Shown: positions 22,530 to 35,753 of the stretch, piece by piece
Layout: each line of letters opens with the position of its first letter
Position numbering within the stretch: the first letter of the stretch is position 1
NCBI GenBank assembly: GCA_024752435.1
Contig: CP103032.1
Location: forward strand, 124,001 to 188,000
Direction of reading: 5' to 3'
DNA: 64,000 nt
Source: Allantophomopsis cytisporea
Lineage: Eukaryota > Ascomycota > Leotiomycetes > Phacidiales > Phacidiaceae
Made by a program: the position numbers and the translations under genes
Notes under the pieces: model-generated
Told to the model about the DNA's origin: nothing
Database searches by the model: none
Seen by the model: the letters and a program-made list of their open reading frames with translations, nothing else

Positions 22530-24646
22530 CTAATAAGCACTCGCATGCTCATCCCTCGTAGCAACAGCAACTAAAGCCTCAAGACGCTGCATATCACCCG
22601 CCTGCTTGCCCTGTTCCGTGGGAGGCGGAGGCGCATGGTGCATATAATGATGCGAAGGAGGGCCATAAGGTTGCATATGGATATGTTTCGAGGGCTCGAT
22701 GACGCCATTTGAATGTACGATTCCGGGATAGCTTTCTGTGACTGAATTACTGCTGGGCGTGGTCGGTACGCCTTCACTGCCAGAGCTTCCCTCCGGACTC
22801 GTCCGTTGGTATATTTCTCGTGGAGCTGTGATAGGGCCTTGATACCAAGCTTGCCTCTTTTGAGTACGAGGGGTAATCGGAGGTGCGGAGATTGTTTCTC
22901 CAGCTCGACCATGAGGTGGGTATGAAGCATACTGTGTAGGTTGTTCGAAGCGCACCTGTGGACGTGGGGGCTCAACTTGCATGACCGCTTTGTCTGTCTC
23001 TTGAGACCACTGAGATGAAGTCTCACGGATTGGTTGTTGAGCAATTTCAAGACGATTGAGATTCTGAGTTAGAGAACGGTCGTACTGGTGTCGAGGGTCA
23101 ACAATCTGCGGTTCTGGATGCATGGTAGGGACTTGTCGATGTGGTAAGTCCAGTATCATTGGACTGCCTGTACGACGTGGCGGCGTTCCAGGTCTGCGTA
23201 CCGGATCAAAACTTTCAATACCGGGAAGTCGAGGTGGCTGTACTGGATATTGTTGAGTAAGTGGCGCCTGTTCATACTGATTTACCGTGGTGACATTGGC
23301 CAGTCTACTTGTGAATCCAGTATGCGTCTCAGGGTGCCATGTACGACGTCTCCAGGCATCGTCACTCACACTGGACATAGACTCGCGACGTGAAAACGTA
23401 GATCCACTGGTAGAAGACGTGGGACTGCCCAGACTGACTGGTGGAAAATTGCTCTGAGTTGCAGAGTTTAGGGGACTGAGCATAGGAGGTCCATACGAAT
23501 TGTACGGGGGTTGGAAAGGATTTGCGCCAGATGGCACCGAAAGTCGACGACCGGGTGTTCTGTGATCGGCATATAAGCTCGCCGTTCGAGAGTGTGAAGA
23601 TATTGGTGAGTGCATGGCGGATCCCCATCGTGGACTATTTTGACCGGTCGAGTATGTGGCAGAAGGAGGTGTACTGAACCCTCCAGGTGACTGTGGTCTT
23701 CCATAATATTGCCCGACCGGACTTTGTGGTCGGCTTCCATAAGTCTCAAGTGAATATCGAGCCCGGGGATCGTGTGCCATAACAAGTGGGGGAGGTCGTC
23801 GTCGAATGTCATCTCGTTGAACGCTATATGTTGACCCCATAGAATTGATACTGGAGGCGGAGAGAGAATTCCGGTGGTGGCCACGGACTTGACTACCCAC
23901 ACTTCCTGCAGTAGCTGCTCGAGACCGATTTCCAGGTGGTCGCACTCTATCCGTACGGACTTGCCTTTGAAATCGGGTACCAGTTGCCGCCAAAGATTCC
24001 GGAGGAATGTCCTCGTTCACATGAACCGTCTGAGCATGCTGCCGGAGATTATCGAGCCGGGAGAAACGTCTCGAGCAATGGCATTGAAAGGGACGTTCTC
24101 CTGTATGTTTGCTATGATTTGTCAGCTTCGTGTCTTTGATATGGTCTGTCAGGTTGCAATCTACCGAATATGACGAGCCAAGTGCTCACTCCGCGTGAAA
24201 CTTAAATTGCAAGGTGGAAAGTCCGTACAATAGAACTTTTGGCTCTTCTTCTTCTTCGTAGAACGTGTTCCGTCGGGATTTATGCTCTCCTCGTCAGAGC
24301 CGTCTTCTCCATCTTCCGAGCCATCCATATCCACGTCCTCGGAGCCTTTCGAGGCAGCCGAGTACTGCGAGCCCGCTCTTTGTAGGTCCCTCTGCTCTGA
24401 TTCGGTATTCTCGGGCAAAGGCACCGTGGTGGGAAAAGGCGAAGCCGGAAGTGGTCTTTGAGTTGCTAAACCGAAGTTCGCTCTGGTGGGTGTAGTGGCG
24501 TCATCTATGCGCGTGGCAGATTGCGACGATGCATCCGGAGCCGTACTCGGTCTTGGTGTCGTGGGCGTCGTCGATTCTGCATTCAAGGCATAAGCATTTG
24601 GGTCGAGTTGTGTCGTATTGACCGGACGGAAGGTGGTCATACTCAT
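22530..24646 (-). CDS. Two-finger C2H2 transcription factor (Usv1/Rgm1/Rsv-like)
   Basis: Exon 1 (24646-24165) and exon 2 (24111-22530) are joined by a 53-nt intron that splits an Arg codon between the fingers, giving 687 residues. The N-terminal 150 residues are Ser/Thr/Pro-rich with an acidic Asp/Glu block, then a KKKK basic patch. Finger 1 begins FYCTDFPPC and ends HLARHIR; the linker is KHTGERPFQ; finger 2 reads CHCSRRFSRLDNLRQH. The rest is a long Pro/Ser/Gln-rich low-complexity region, probably an activation or regulatory region. The SEHLARHIR and SRxDNLRQH helices resemble yeast Usv1/Rgm1 and fission yeast Rsv1/Rsv2, stress and carbon regulators. That comparison is from memory. An in-frame ATG at 24748 would add 34 residues; the downstream MSMTTF start was preferred. 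The gene faces a very long non-coding region. Confidence 0.85.
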
Positions 24647-25260
24647 GATTGTGCCGTGAACCAGATCTGGTGGTCGCTCTGCACGGAGCAGTCCGAAGGA
24701 TGGAATCGCGAAATGATATTGGGTATTGAGAGTGAAGCCTAGCGGCACATGTGAAGGGTAGGAGTATCTGCGGGGGAGGAATGTATTCTGCCGAGTGGTG
24801 TTTTAAGACATGCAGCTCCTAGTGTTGCAGATGTGCAACCCTTTGTTTTTCTGTCTGACTGGGACTCTCCTTCTCTTTTACAGTAGCTCTGCTGTCCTTT
24901 GAAGAACAAAAAAAGACTCGAAGCTTTTTGGTGGATTATCCAACCACCAAATATTGTGCGCGCAAAGCAGAGGGGAGGATGTTGAGTCCAGATGAGGTTG
25001 GAAAGGTTGAAAGAGATGGCGGGGGTGTGGGAGAGCGAGTTTGGAGGGAAGTGGTGTGAATGTCGTGCGTCGACGTTGTTCAACAATGAGATTGCCTTTT
25101 CGGAGATCTCTTTTGCTTTTCTTATTTTTATGTCTTCTTTTCCCTGTTTCGTTGAAAGTTGCGGTGGTAGTGCTGAATAATTATTGCAGGAGTGGCGTGT
25201 GCACACAGATTCAAGGTCGTGCTCGGATATGCGAGGAATGTCTTAAATGGTTATTGAAGA

Positions 25261-25282
25261 ATGATGATGATGATGATGATGG
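25261..25282. repeat. (GAT)n microsatellite
   Basis: About seven tandem ATG/GAT triplets lie in the non-coding region upstream of the C2H2 factor. Confidence 0.85.
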
Positions 25283-25654
25283 TTTTGAAGGATGATGAAT
25301 GATAACTGGAGGAGACTGTAGCTTGTAAAAGATGTTGGGCAGGTAATATTAATAGCAGAGAATAATATCAGTTTACAGCAGCCACCTTGACGACGACGAT
25401 GATGACGATAACAAGGGCAGGAGGAGGACGAGGACGAGGAGTGGTTGTGGTCGCTGTGTGTGGTGGTAGTAGTAGAAGCAGTGATAATACGAGAAGGCGG
25501 GAGAAGTTGCGGGTGTATGTGTGTGTAGGAGAGTGTGTGCCTATGGTTTTGTATGTGCGGTGCGTCTATATGTGCGTGCGTCTGTGTGAGAGTGTGTGTG
25601 TATCTCGGTGCAGTCGGGACGTTTCTTTTGTTCGTGATGTGTGTGAGGAATAGG

Positions 25655-25722
25655 TAGACAGTTGACGGACAGTAGATGGACAGTAGATGGACAGTAGATA
25701 GACAATAGACAGGGAGACAGTA
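25655..25722. repeat. Imperfect 11-bp tandem repeat (GACAGTAGATG)
   Basis: About five head-to-tail copies of an 11-bp unit, GGACAGTAGAT with substitutions, decay at both ends. Confidence 0.75.
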
Positions 25723-25942
25723 GAATGGAATATCGATGATGAAACAGAACCGATAAGACGCGGGGTGAGGGGAGCTTGCGACTGATCGGCAATAGGCCCG
25801 TAGACAGACTTTGGTTGGGTTGAGTGTGTATGCGTCTGAGAGGGAGAGGGAGAGGGAGAGGGGAGAGGAGGGAGATGAAGAGTAGTGTGCAGGTAGTGTA
25901 GGTAGAGATAGATAGATGGTTGAGGGTACGGGTTGACAGGCG

Positions 25943-25979
25943 GAGGATGAGGATGAGGATGAGGATGAGGATGAGGATT
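25943..25979. repeat. (GGATGA)n microsatellite
   Basis: Six tandem hexamers lie within a longer purine-rich tract. The minus-strand translation gives the poly-Ser run of a spurious open frame. Confidence 0.85.
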
Positions 25980-27126
25980 CGAGTGTGAGTGAGAGTCCGA
26001 GTAAGAGTGATAGATAATAAGGCAAGTAAGGTAAGAAGAAGGTAAGAAGGTATGTAAGATAGAGAGAGCGTGGTAGGTCGTGCGTGTGTAATACCCTGTC
26101 TATATCACTACTCGCACTTGGACTGGGAAAAATAGTGGTGTGTGTGTCTCGGTCGCTTCTGCGGAATCTGGATGCGTTGCCCTACCGCATCCAGACAAAG
26201 TAAAGTAAAGTGGAGAGACAGAGAAGAAGAGAGAGAGAGAGAAAAAGAGAGATGAGATGTGAAAGAAACACAAAAAAAACAAAAAAATGTCTGAAAGAAT
26301 CAGAGGAAAAAGTATGAGTTGGTGTTTAAATGTGTTGAGCACGGGAAGGATGGAGATGATTGTTGTATGATTGATATCCCTCCTGGTTGCTGCTGCTTTG
26401 CGTATGATGAAGTGAATCGATGGTATATTGCACAAAGCAGATGAAGATTGGGGCTGTACTCCGTTCAAGGGACGAAAGAAAAGAGAGAGAGAGAGGATAG
26501 AGCAAGCGGAAGAAAACGGATGAGTGTCGAATAGGACGCGGTAATCACCAAAGGACAAGAGGTTGATGATGAAGGGATACAAAGAACTCTTGATGCCCTT
26601 GAATATCTTATGAATACTCCGCACTGGATAGATTGAGGAGGAAGGAGGAAGGAGGAAGGGAGGAGACGAAAAGAGGCAGACTGAATCTATGGAGATGAAA
26701 ATCGAGGTGGAGTTGAGAGTGAACAGAGTAAGTAGTCTGCGATGCTGACCGAGGAACTGAGTAATAATGGGAGGGACCTTGTCCTGTCCTGTGTTATCCG
26801 TCCTGGGACCTGATGATGATGACGACCTTTTTTGGGTGGTCCGGGTGCTGAAAAGAGGGTTCGAGCTTTTTTGGAGCTTTGTTCAACGGATGGCGGTGGG
26901 ATTGATTGATGGACACGATGAGATGTCATGGGCAGACGAGACAACAATGGACTCGACAAGGGATTTCTTTTACGCACTGACACTTGAACTGACACAGATC
27001 ATGTTATCCCAGGAATAAGTAATCGGGAAGATAGAGACAGGGAAAAGGAAAAGGAAAGGGAAAAGAAAAAAGAAAAAAAGATAGAGCATCCGTTGCAGAC
27101 AGAATCAACCTATTATCGCACCCCCT

Positions 27127-27176
27127 CATCCTTCTCCTCCTCCTTCTTCTTCTTCTTCTCCTCCTCTTCATCCTCC
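27127..27176. repeat. CTT/CTC polypyrimidine microsatellite
   Basis: A continuous tract of CTC and CTT triplets; its complement produces an artefactual poly-Arg frame. Confidence 0.85.
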
Positions 27177-29366
27177 TTATACAGTCAAGCATCCAGAACA
27201 CCAGAGTATTGTACGTAAGGTAGTACTCTCTCTCATCCTTGGTTGGTACAATATGAACATGTATGAATATGGACATAGATGCATTAAAGTATGGGGGGTA
27301 CCTGATGTACTGTACCTACACTTTACCTTTCCAACTTTAGTACACCCAGTACCTTAAGGATTATGGGAGAGACCTTGGGATGTCGGAGCCCTTGGGAAGT
27401 TGCTGAGTGGCCGAAGGAACACGGCAACAATGCACCAAGAGGCACGACGAACCACACATTGAAGGGATACACGATTGATTGTCAAAACTGGTACGCTACC
27501 GGCACACACAGACTGGACTCTTGGAGCTAGGAACTGGAGGAGCTGACACCAGCAAGTTGAACTGGGGTAGCCAGTACTTGTTTAGTGGAGGCACTTGTGA
27601 GGGTGATGCTTGGACTCTTAGTGCACAAGTAGACAAGTACGGGCGCGTATGGGTGCGTGAGGATGGAGAATCTTGATATGTAAGTGATGCTGTTGTTAGA
27701 CATCAGAAGTATTATTGTGTAAGGTACTGTGCAGTCGTTGAGGTGGTAAGCAGAGAGTGGTGGCGGTGGTGAAGGGTAAGAGCGACGAGAAGGACGAGAA
27801 GGACAAGAAGGACGAAGAGTATATTAGAGTAGACTGTATTTGTAAACAAGAAATAAGGACGCCTTTGATGTACCTTGATTATCATGAGGGTGTGCAAGTG
27901 GAAGCTGGTGGTACTCCATACATGAGAATCAAAAGAGTGTGTGTGTCCGTCCATGTGCTCGATACACACAACACTCTCGTATGCGTTGAATGTTATCCAT
28001 CCATACATGCAATATTTCGGTACATACCTACATACATATTAACTCGAATACACTCTCACTCCAACTCCATACTCACTCAATACTCAGCCCAGCATCTCAC
28101 ATATACATTTATTCTCACACGATATTCGATATTCATCTTCCTCTACCACTATTCATTCACATCACGAGCTGCTCCAAACATGCATGTACGCCATATGTAT
28201 GATATGATGAATGGAGTACGTACGTATGTACGCAGCATGTATGAAATACCTCGACCCTGTCTCTATTCTACAGTAGCATCCATCTTCTGCATTCAAATTC
28301 CAAGCAGCACATTTGACTTCCGCACCACGTACCTTTCTTTCGTAGCGCCCTTCTCGGTCGGTCATTTAAGGTGGTAATCAACGACGCCATGGACCGCCTT
28401 TGTCTCTACTCTCTCCACTAGATCGGTCGACGTGCAAGCCGCTATGGCACCGGAAATCCACCAAACCCACACAGCATGGTGGGCTCACGAACCTGGTGGC
28501 CAAGGGGGGGGGGGTGCCAGACGACAAAGTTCATTGGCAGGAGACGCTCTGGTAGTTCAAGGTACGCGGCGATCGTACAGGCACGTCGGGTAAGGTGAGG
28601 TCAGGCAATTAAGGGTACATGTAATGTATGGATGGCTGTCTGTACCTTACACACCATCTTTCGACACTTGCGGAACATGGTAACAGGTCCAGGTCATGGA
28701 ATGGATTGGTATGGTCAAACCACGCAAGTCCACACATTTATGTACTATCCTGACTGAAGAATGGGATTCCCGTATGATGGACCATGAGAAATGTCCTCAC
28801 CGCAAGTGGTCACGTTGACCTCGACGCCTGTTGGGAAAAAAAGAAAAAACTTCGGAATACGGAGACCTGAGTACCACTAAACAAACTACCGCGCCTTCTA
28901 CCCTGTATCGTTTGAGGGAAGTTCTTCTTCTCTTCGTTTACCAACAGTGGAGTTTGATGATAACCCTAGACTCAGACTGAGACTTCAGTCGTCAGTGGAT
29001 CGTGCGTACGTTTTATGGATGGCAGTGTAAACTGCTGCGTAAGTGAGTGAGTGAGTGAGTCTCCTGTGCGGCTGCGCGGCTTTGAGCTCAGATTCTTCTT
29101 CTTCTACTACTCCGCATGCGCAAGGTACTGCATGAGTAGTGACGAGAGCAGGGAATGGAAGAGTGCTTAAGGTCTTAAAGTGCTTGAAGGTTGAGACACC
29201 AAGAAGCACGAGAAGTATCATAGTGGTATGGTATCACCGATTATCTCCATACATATGGTATGGAGTACATACATACACTATCTTCCCTTACGAAAAGCTC
29301 AACAAGTGACTCTTCATGAAGCAAAAGACTCAGATAATATCAGACGCAGTGTTAATATCAAGAATG

Positions 29367-29392
29367 ATCGCCATGCACTGCCGCATGGCGAT
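29367..29392. other. Perfect 10-bp inverted repeat (hairpin)
   Basis: ATCGCCATGC at 29367-29376 and its exact complement GCATGGCGAT at 29383-29392 flank a 6-nt loop. It stands in non-coding sequence with no gene nearby. No T-run follows, so it is not an obvious Pol III terminator. Confidence 0.8.
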
Positions 29393-30575
29393 ATGAAGTA
29401 TCGTCAATTCATTACTCATCGTTCTACAGTATCCATCCTCTCACCGACTTGACAGTTTTTATGACACAATTTGATATGATTGCAAAAAGTTCATTTACAT
29501 TTCTCTTTTCGATTTCCTACCGTCAAGGTAATCAATCTTTCATCCGACATGTGAAACGGCATATATCTGATACCTTAGAGATATGCCTTGCCTGATCACA
29601 CACCTCAACCTTGCTTGCATTTCTATCCTGTATACAGCGCGCCTCATCATCCAATACAGTAACATGATATACACACTGCGTACATCGTGGGGGCGTCGTA
29701 TGCCGTGCTCTCATGCACATATATATACAGAGATACAGTACATGTATCCTCCCAGTACATCAATTATGCATCGCATCATACATATACAATATACGTACGC
29801 CATGGCACGAACAAACACATATGCACAGAGGGGGTGGTGGTGGGAGGTGGATAAAGTGCGATAGATGCAGAGCAAACTACTGCAGCATATAGCTGATGAC
29901 GGGCAGACATAAGAAGCGTAGATGCTGTCTCAATGGTGGGAAGAGAAGACCAGGAGGGAAAAGGTTACACTTTGAGGGGTGGGTAAGTTCAGCCCAGCCA
30001 CGCTTACTGTACATACATGAATATTGTGTGTATGGGATGTATACATATGATTATGTACGAAGTACTCCGAGGGTGAGTATCATTACATACATACAGAGAC
30101 ATACAACACCATCATGGAAATATATCCAGGTAGTAGCCGGCATATCGCAGTCGTATCGCAGCGAAGTCATACGAAGTAAGAGTAAATACCAAGCACCTCG
30201 GCATAATCTTGATAGTATCGAGAATCCTTCGCACGCATGCACTCCGTACTGTATATTGATCGTACATATGTACATACGGACACATCTCATACGAAGCACC
30301 TCGTTCCGTTTACTGTACGAAAGTCGTCCAAGCCGAAGATTCCACGCCTCGAGTCGCTGTAGTGAAAAACTTCGAGCATTATTACTCGCGCTTCAGCCCG
30401 AGGGGTCCATGAACTAGGTACAGTAGGTACGGTAGACAGACTATCGGCCTCGCACGGCCAAGACACACCGCCGCCCAGACCCAGCCGCGCGCCGCTCAAC
30501 AAAGACGATGTTCAACAGGAACAGGCACCGCACAGGGCCAGAACAGGGCCGGACGATCTCATAGCCCATAATACC

Positions 30576-30692
30576 ATGTCCATATCCATATCCATCTCCA
30601 TATCCAATCCATATCCAATCCATATCCATACCATATCCATACCATATCCATATCCATATTCACATCCAATCCATATCCATACCCATATCATC
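30576..30692. repeat. ATCCAT-type minisatellite
   Basis: An array of about 115 bp is made of CATATC/ATCCAT hexamers with periodic ATCCA or ACC insertions, so the unit alternates between 6 and 11 bp. Confidence 0.85.
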
Positions 30693-32079
30693 CACTAACC
30701 GTCCATACCAACAGGTAAAAGCACAGCGTATCATGATCTCCATATATCTAGGCAGAAAGCATACACAGCGGGGCCCATTTGGACCATCACCAGCCAGGCC
30801 AAGGTACAGGATCGCCCTTCCTTTCCGCAACATGTATCTTCTGACTGAACCATCCGACCTTCACGAGGTCCATCACCCGGAGCGCAGCAAGGGTGTGTGG
30901 AGGGGGAGGGAAGTGACAGCGGCGAGCAACGCCTTGGACTGGTGTGCTCCAAGCGCGCGCGCAGAGAGCCCCCCCCCCCCCTCCTCCCCTTGTATTTTTC
31001 ACGCCTGTAAGTCAGAGCACAACACTCCCACTTCCATCTCCCTCCCCTCTACCGCTGGCTTTCTCCATCGTCGACTCGCCAATCATGCGGGCCTTTTTTC
31101 CTTCACTCGCTGGGGTCCCTTTGCGATTGCGAATGTCTGTCTGTCTGTCATCTTTCTTGCTTGCACGCTTCCTGCGGAGCCCGAGCATGAGTGGGGCCGT
31201 TTCGACGATGCAGAAACAGATGCTACGAATGGTGATGGAAGCTTGTACTGGATGTTACGCTTGTAAAAGACCTCTGCAGACCGTGCTCTTCTATCTTCGG
31301 TGTTTTTTTTTTTGTTTTTTTTTTTGTTTTTTGGCTACTGGCGGCTGCCGCTTCTTGAACGCCTCGGACATTTTACTGTCGTGCTTATCAGAAAGTCTGG
31401 TCGAAGGTTGTTTCTTGCGGCTTGTTTTGGAGATTCTTCCTTGGCTTGGTGCACAATGTGTAACACTACGGTTTGTAACTGGTATTCTATGTCCCGAAAT
31501 ATAGGCTTCTTCTTCCGAGCACTGGTGGGGTCTGGAGAGCGTGCGCTCTGTGAGCTATCACTTTTTTTACTTTTTTGTTGCTTATCCATGCTCATGTAGC
31601 CTCTTGTCCTCATCCTTCTGGCCAGCATATTATCTTGCTGAGTATCGTATCCCGAGGCGGCGTTTATGAGTGTTGTATGTATGATAATGATACCGAGCCA
31701 TAGTCGTAGTCATAGTGTTCTACATATGCATCTGTACTTCGTATGGAATAGAGTCATATGTAATGTTTGAGAAAGTCTTTAGCAGATATATATCGTCAGC
31801 TACCATAGTTGCATCATTCACCGTTCCATGTTCTCCAGCTCCTCATACATAATGGATACGAAGTACACAACGTAGAGCTTGAGGCGTGTTTGTAAGTGTG
31901 TACATGTATGTAGTAGACAGACATACGAAGTACGAAGCACGAAGCCCATGTATCATGTATCCAGATCCATCCATATCAGCATCAGCAATACCCATCCATC
32001 TTACGCACAGGAACAAGGACATTATGAAGAACGACTAAGCTTAGCTTTGTTTGTCATTATGTATCGCCATCGTTCACAC

Positions 32080-32124
32080 CTCTCTCTCTCTCTCTCTCTC
32101 TCTTTCCCTCTCTCCCTCTCTCTC
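32080..32124. repeat. (CT)n microsatellite
   Basis: Over ten perfect CT dinucleotides are followed by interrupted CT/CCCT units in the gene desert. Confidence 0.85.
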
Positions 32125-32520
32125 CACCGCCCAAACCCACCCATCACCAAACATCCATCGCCCAAGGCGCATTCCGCGCTCAGTTTAAAGTTGCGCATGA
32201 TCACAAGCCTCTTCCTTACCTTGCCCACCTTACTCTAGTATCTACTTGAACCCCTTCGTCATTATGATCCCCCCTCCCACCTATCAGTCTATCTTCATCT
32301 CACTTACCATCTCTCTCTCTCCTCCTTTCTCCTCCTCCTCCTCCTCCTGCTGCTGCTGCTGCTGCTCCTCCTTCTCCTCCATCTTCTCATCCTCCATCTC
32401 CTCCACCTCCCTCCTCTATTCAAGAATCTTCCCCTCATCCATCCACCATTTCACATGTGCAATAATAATAAGAAACATGGACACACAGGCACACGGACAC
32501 ACAGACACACTCTCACGCAA

Positions 32521-32550
32521 CACTCACTCACTCACTCACTCACTCACTCA
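32521..32550. repeat. (CACT)n microsatellite
   Basis: Seven perfect CACT tetranucleotides are preceded by imperfect CACA-rich sequence. Confidence 0.85.
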
Positions 32551-35474
32551 AAAACTGAAGTTACACTAAACATAGAAAGATGATTGATGCAAGGCACCGC
32601 AGGGGCAGCCCACGCACGCACGCCCGCACGCAAGTAAGCACTGTAAGATGCGCTCAAGTCAAAATCCGCCAACGGCAAAGCCCGGGCACGAAGTCCAGCG
32701 AGTAAACAGCACAGCACAGCAACAACGAAAGCCCACTAAGCAAGGCCAGCCAGCCAGCTCACGACTCATTCATTATGATTCACTCTCACTCTCTTGACCC
32801 CGGATACGCTCGGCATTACCATGACATATCTGTATACGTATTTGGAATCTCACACAGTACAGTACAGTACAGTACATGTACAAGTACAAGTACAAGCACA
32901 GAGCAATACAAATACGAAATCCAACCCCAACGATCCTTTATCGGAGTAAAATCTATACCTCTCTCTCTCTCTCTCTTCTCGTAAGCTCTACCGCACGGGT
33001 AAATCCTCTAGTAAATATATGATGTGATAAACTCAAGGTCAAGCAATATGCGCCCCAACGCTCGAGCCGCTTGAAGGGCGGGCGAGCACGAGCACGAGCA
33101 CAAGCACGGGCAATAGCAATTCCCGTTCGCTTGCGCTCTGCTTTGCTTGCTCGGACTTTTTGGGAGCCAGAGTCGAGTCCCTGCGTGAAGGGGGGAAAAA
33201 AAAAAGGATTTAGGTACAGTAGTACTTTAGTATTTGGGTAGCGGAGGGAGCGCGGACCAGGGCGGAAAGGAAAACGTTTCTGGCACTTTTGACTCAGACT
33301 TTGGAGGGCGCTGACGTTAGGGGTGGAGTTAGGCTATGATGCTGCGCTGTACCTTAATCCTCCGTTTTCTGACAGGGATGTCGAGGGGTAAGCTGCACGT
33401 GATTTGCATGATGATGAGGTGAGGTTGGATTTATGCGGGTATGTTTGAGGGGCAGGATGAATTGCAGAGTGGAGTTGGAGTTGGAGTATGTGATTCATGG
33501 AGGATTCATTGATTTGAATTGCTGCATTGTGATTGGTGTGTTGTGATTGACCTCCGCTGTATCTGAATGAATGCTTCGATTTAGCTTTTACTCTCCACCT
33601 GTGGATGAAGGGCTCTATTGAACTGATGATAAAGATCTGCATTCGATATATTGCCAGAGAGTGATGTTATTAGTATCTCTTGTTTGGGTTCCTTTGTTTG
33701 AGATGAGAAAGAACATGCCAGGGTATTCTTATGTGGCTCGATCTGGTTTCCTGCACATATTCTTTATACTACAATTACTATCTTGAAAAGAGGTATTCCC
33801 TTTCTATATTGTTTTTTAGTTACCACATACTCATACATCAGTGCACTCCGTGTTTGAGACTTGGATATACTGTGGTCCTAGAATAAGTGATTCTTAGGTT
33901 CTAAGATGATACTTAATGTTAACAAACTCCGCAATCTTGTAATAAATATCTTAGAGGTCAGAGACCGAGACAAATTCAAGTTAGATCTCTATGACCAGAT
34001 CTTGAGAATGAGGTATGTTTTATAATAGCAATAGATCCCAATGCTCTGTTTTATCTTATACTTTTTGCTTCTTTATCTTTCATTCCATTATAAGCAATAC
34101 TCGAATACTAGTCTTGAGACTTATGGACTTTGGGTTTTCCCATCCTGCAAATTTGCCTTTCTGTACATATAAACAACTATAAGATGATTATAGTGCCTAT
34201 CTTAATTGGATGGCGTCGAATAAACCTAGCTATGTCTCTCTCTAAGCTTCCAGAAAACCAAAAAGGTTGAGAACTGCCAGGTTATTAGTGCCTGTCTACT
34301 CATATACTATAGATTTCACGAATGCTGAAGTACTTGGAGAGAAGTAGTGGTTACTCTACGACTTAGCTTAAGGATATGGAGATATATGTGCCTTGCCCAA
34401 TTGCAGAGCGTGTAGCTAAATCATAACTTAAATAGCAAGTGAATTTTGAAACTGGCTGTATATCTTGACAAAAGCTTTCGTTGCGTTTGGTACAACAAAC
34501 ATACGTATGCTATTCACTAGTTATTAGGTTCAATGAGGCATTACTTTGACTAACATTTTGTTTCAAGGGCTACTTTAAGTCTGCAATTTACACCTACAAT
34601 GCATCGTTCTTCATATCAGGAATTTTAGACTGTCTGATTGAGAATGTGCCAGGCCATGTATAAGGGTTCAGATGTAGTCAGAATCCTACTGGAACCATAC
34701 ACCTTAGTATATTAATATATCCTTGCTACCATTACAGAAGTGTCCTCCGTTCTACCGAGGTCCATATACAGGCAATATACTATCTCCGTATCTTCCCTGA
34801 CGGAGCAAAGTACGTTAGAAAGAGCAAGTCGAATTTTTATTGAGACGAGAGCTCTTAAAGCCTACGTCGTCTATAGGTAAAGAAGTTGAAACAATAACCC
34901 AAGCTGAGGAGTACTTTAACCAAACTACCACAAGGTATTTAAGTGTCCTCGATAGGTACTTAAGTATTACTCCGCGATAGGACAGCAAGAAACACACTTT
35001 GATAGCCCCATCTACAGCAGATCGTCATGAATAAGAATTTAGCTTAATTTCTATTCTATTTAACCTTATCTCGGTCTGTATTCTGTCAAGTAGTTTGAGG
35101 ATTTTATATACAGATGTCAACTTCAGCTAATCAGCCAACGAGCTCGCGCTCCTAACCATGTACTTGCACTTGACATGCATATTTCTACTCACCTTATTCC
35201 CACGAGAGTCGGTTGAAACCTAAACCACTTCTTGTTTTTGAAGTGTTCTCCCTTATTGGGTAAATACTTGTACATGCATAGAGAGCCGTCTGCCAATCCA
35301 GAAAAAAACATATATATGATGAAGCCAAAGGCAAAAGATTAACTGATAAGACTGCGCACCAAGTCGTATCAGTTACAGAAGCCTCCTCACCGCGTCCGGT
35401 GCGTCATCGGTTTACTATTCGCGGAACGTCCTTGCTCGTGGAGAGAGGAGGAAGCATCAGGTTCCCATTTTCGA

Positions 35475-35565
35475 CTCCTGCATGGGGAATCGAACCGCCG
35501 TGCTCGCGATTGAGGGGCATCATCTGGTTTTATTCTCCACTCTACCATCTGCCCCTCAATTTTGA
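35475..35565 (-). other. tRNA-like sequence with A and B boxes (possible SINE relic)
   Basis: On the minus strand a GGTAGAGTGG A-box-like word is followed about 50 nt later by a perfect B box, GGTTCGATTCC. A 10-bp inverted repeat, TTGAGGGGCA with TGCCCCTCAA, encloses the A box. No matching acceptor stem, well-paired T stem or immediate T-run was found. It is not a tRNA gene, but it keeps the internal Pol III promoter layout of tRNAs and tRNA-derived SINEs. It lies at the edge of an AT-rich, RIP-like island. Confidence 0.35.
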
Positions 35566-35753
35566 ATGTAAGAGGCTTGTTTGGGAATATGAAGAGCATA
35601 CTGAGTCAGGGAGGGCTGTCTACTGTAGAAGCATGACTATGTGGACACAATACCTGCAAGGTTGATGATCAGCTTTCATTGAAAGCAGCATCAATCTCAT
35701 ATAATATGCATAGAACCTCGAATCATATATACTTAAACAACATATCGACATAT

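Noticed and set aside
25243..26025. 260-codon minus-strand open frame
   Set aside because: It is a translation of microsatellites (Ser and His runs, TH repeats) with no conserved domain; long stop-free frames are expected in such repeats.
27479..28377. Plus-strand open frames of 65 and 206 codons in the gene desert
   Set aside because: No domain, biased composition and overlapping frames on the other strand; neither has convincing splice partners.
30733..31504. Two overlapping plus-strand open frames of 177 and 186 codons
   Set aside because: They overlap one another in different frames and cross C10 and T-run low-complexity tracts; neither resembles a protein family.
32022..32569. Apparent Ser-rich or acidic/basic repeat proteins on both strands
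   Set aside because: They come from CT, CTC and CACT microsatellites; the sequence has no other coding signal.
34815..34997. 60-codon minus-strand open frame, considered as transposon remnant
   Set aside because: No transposase or reverse transcriptase motif can be read; only the AT-rich, CG-poor composition is suggestive.
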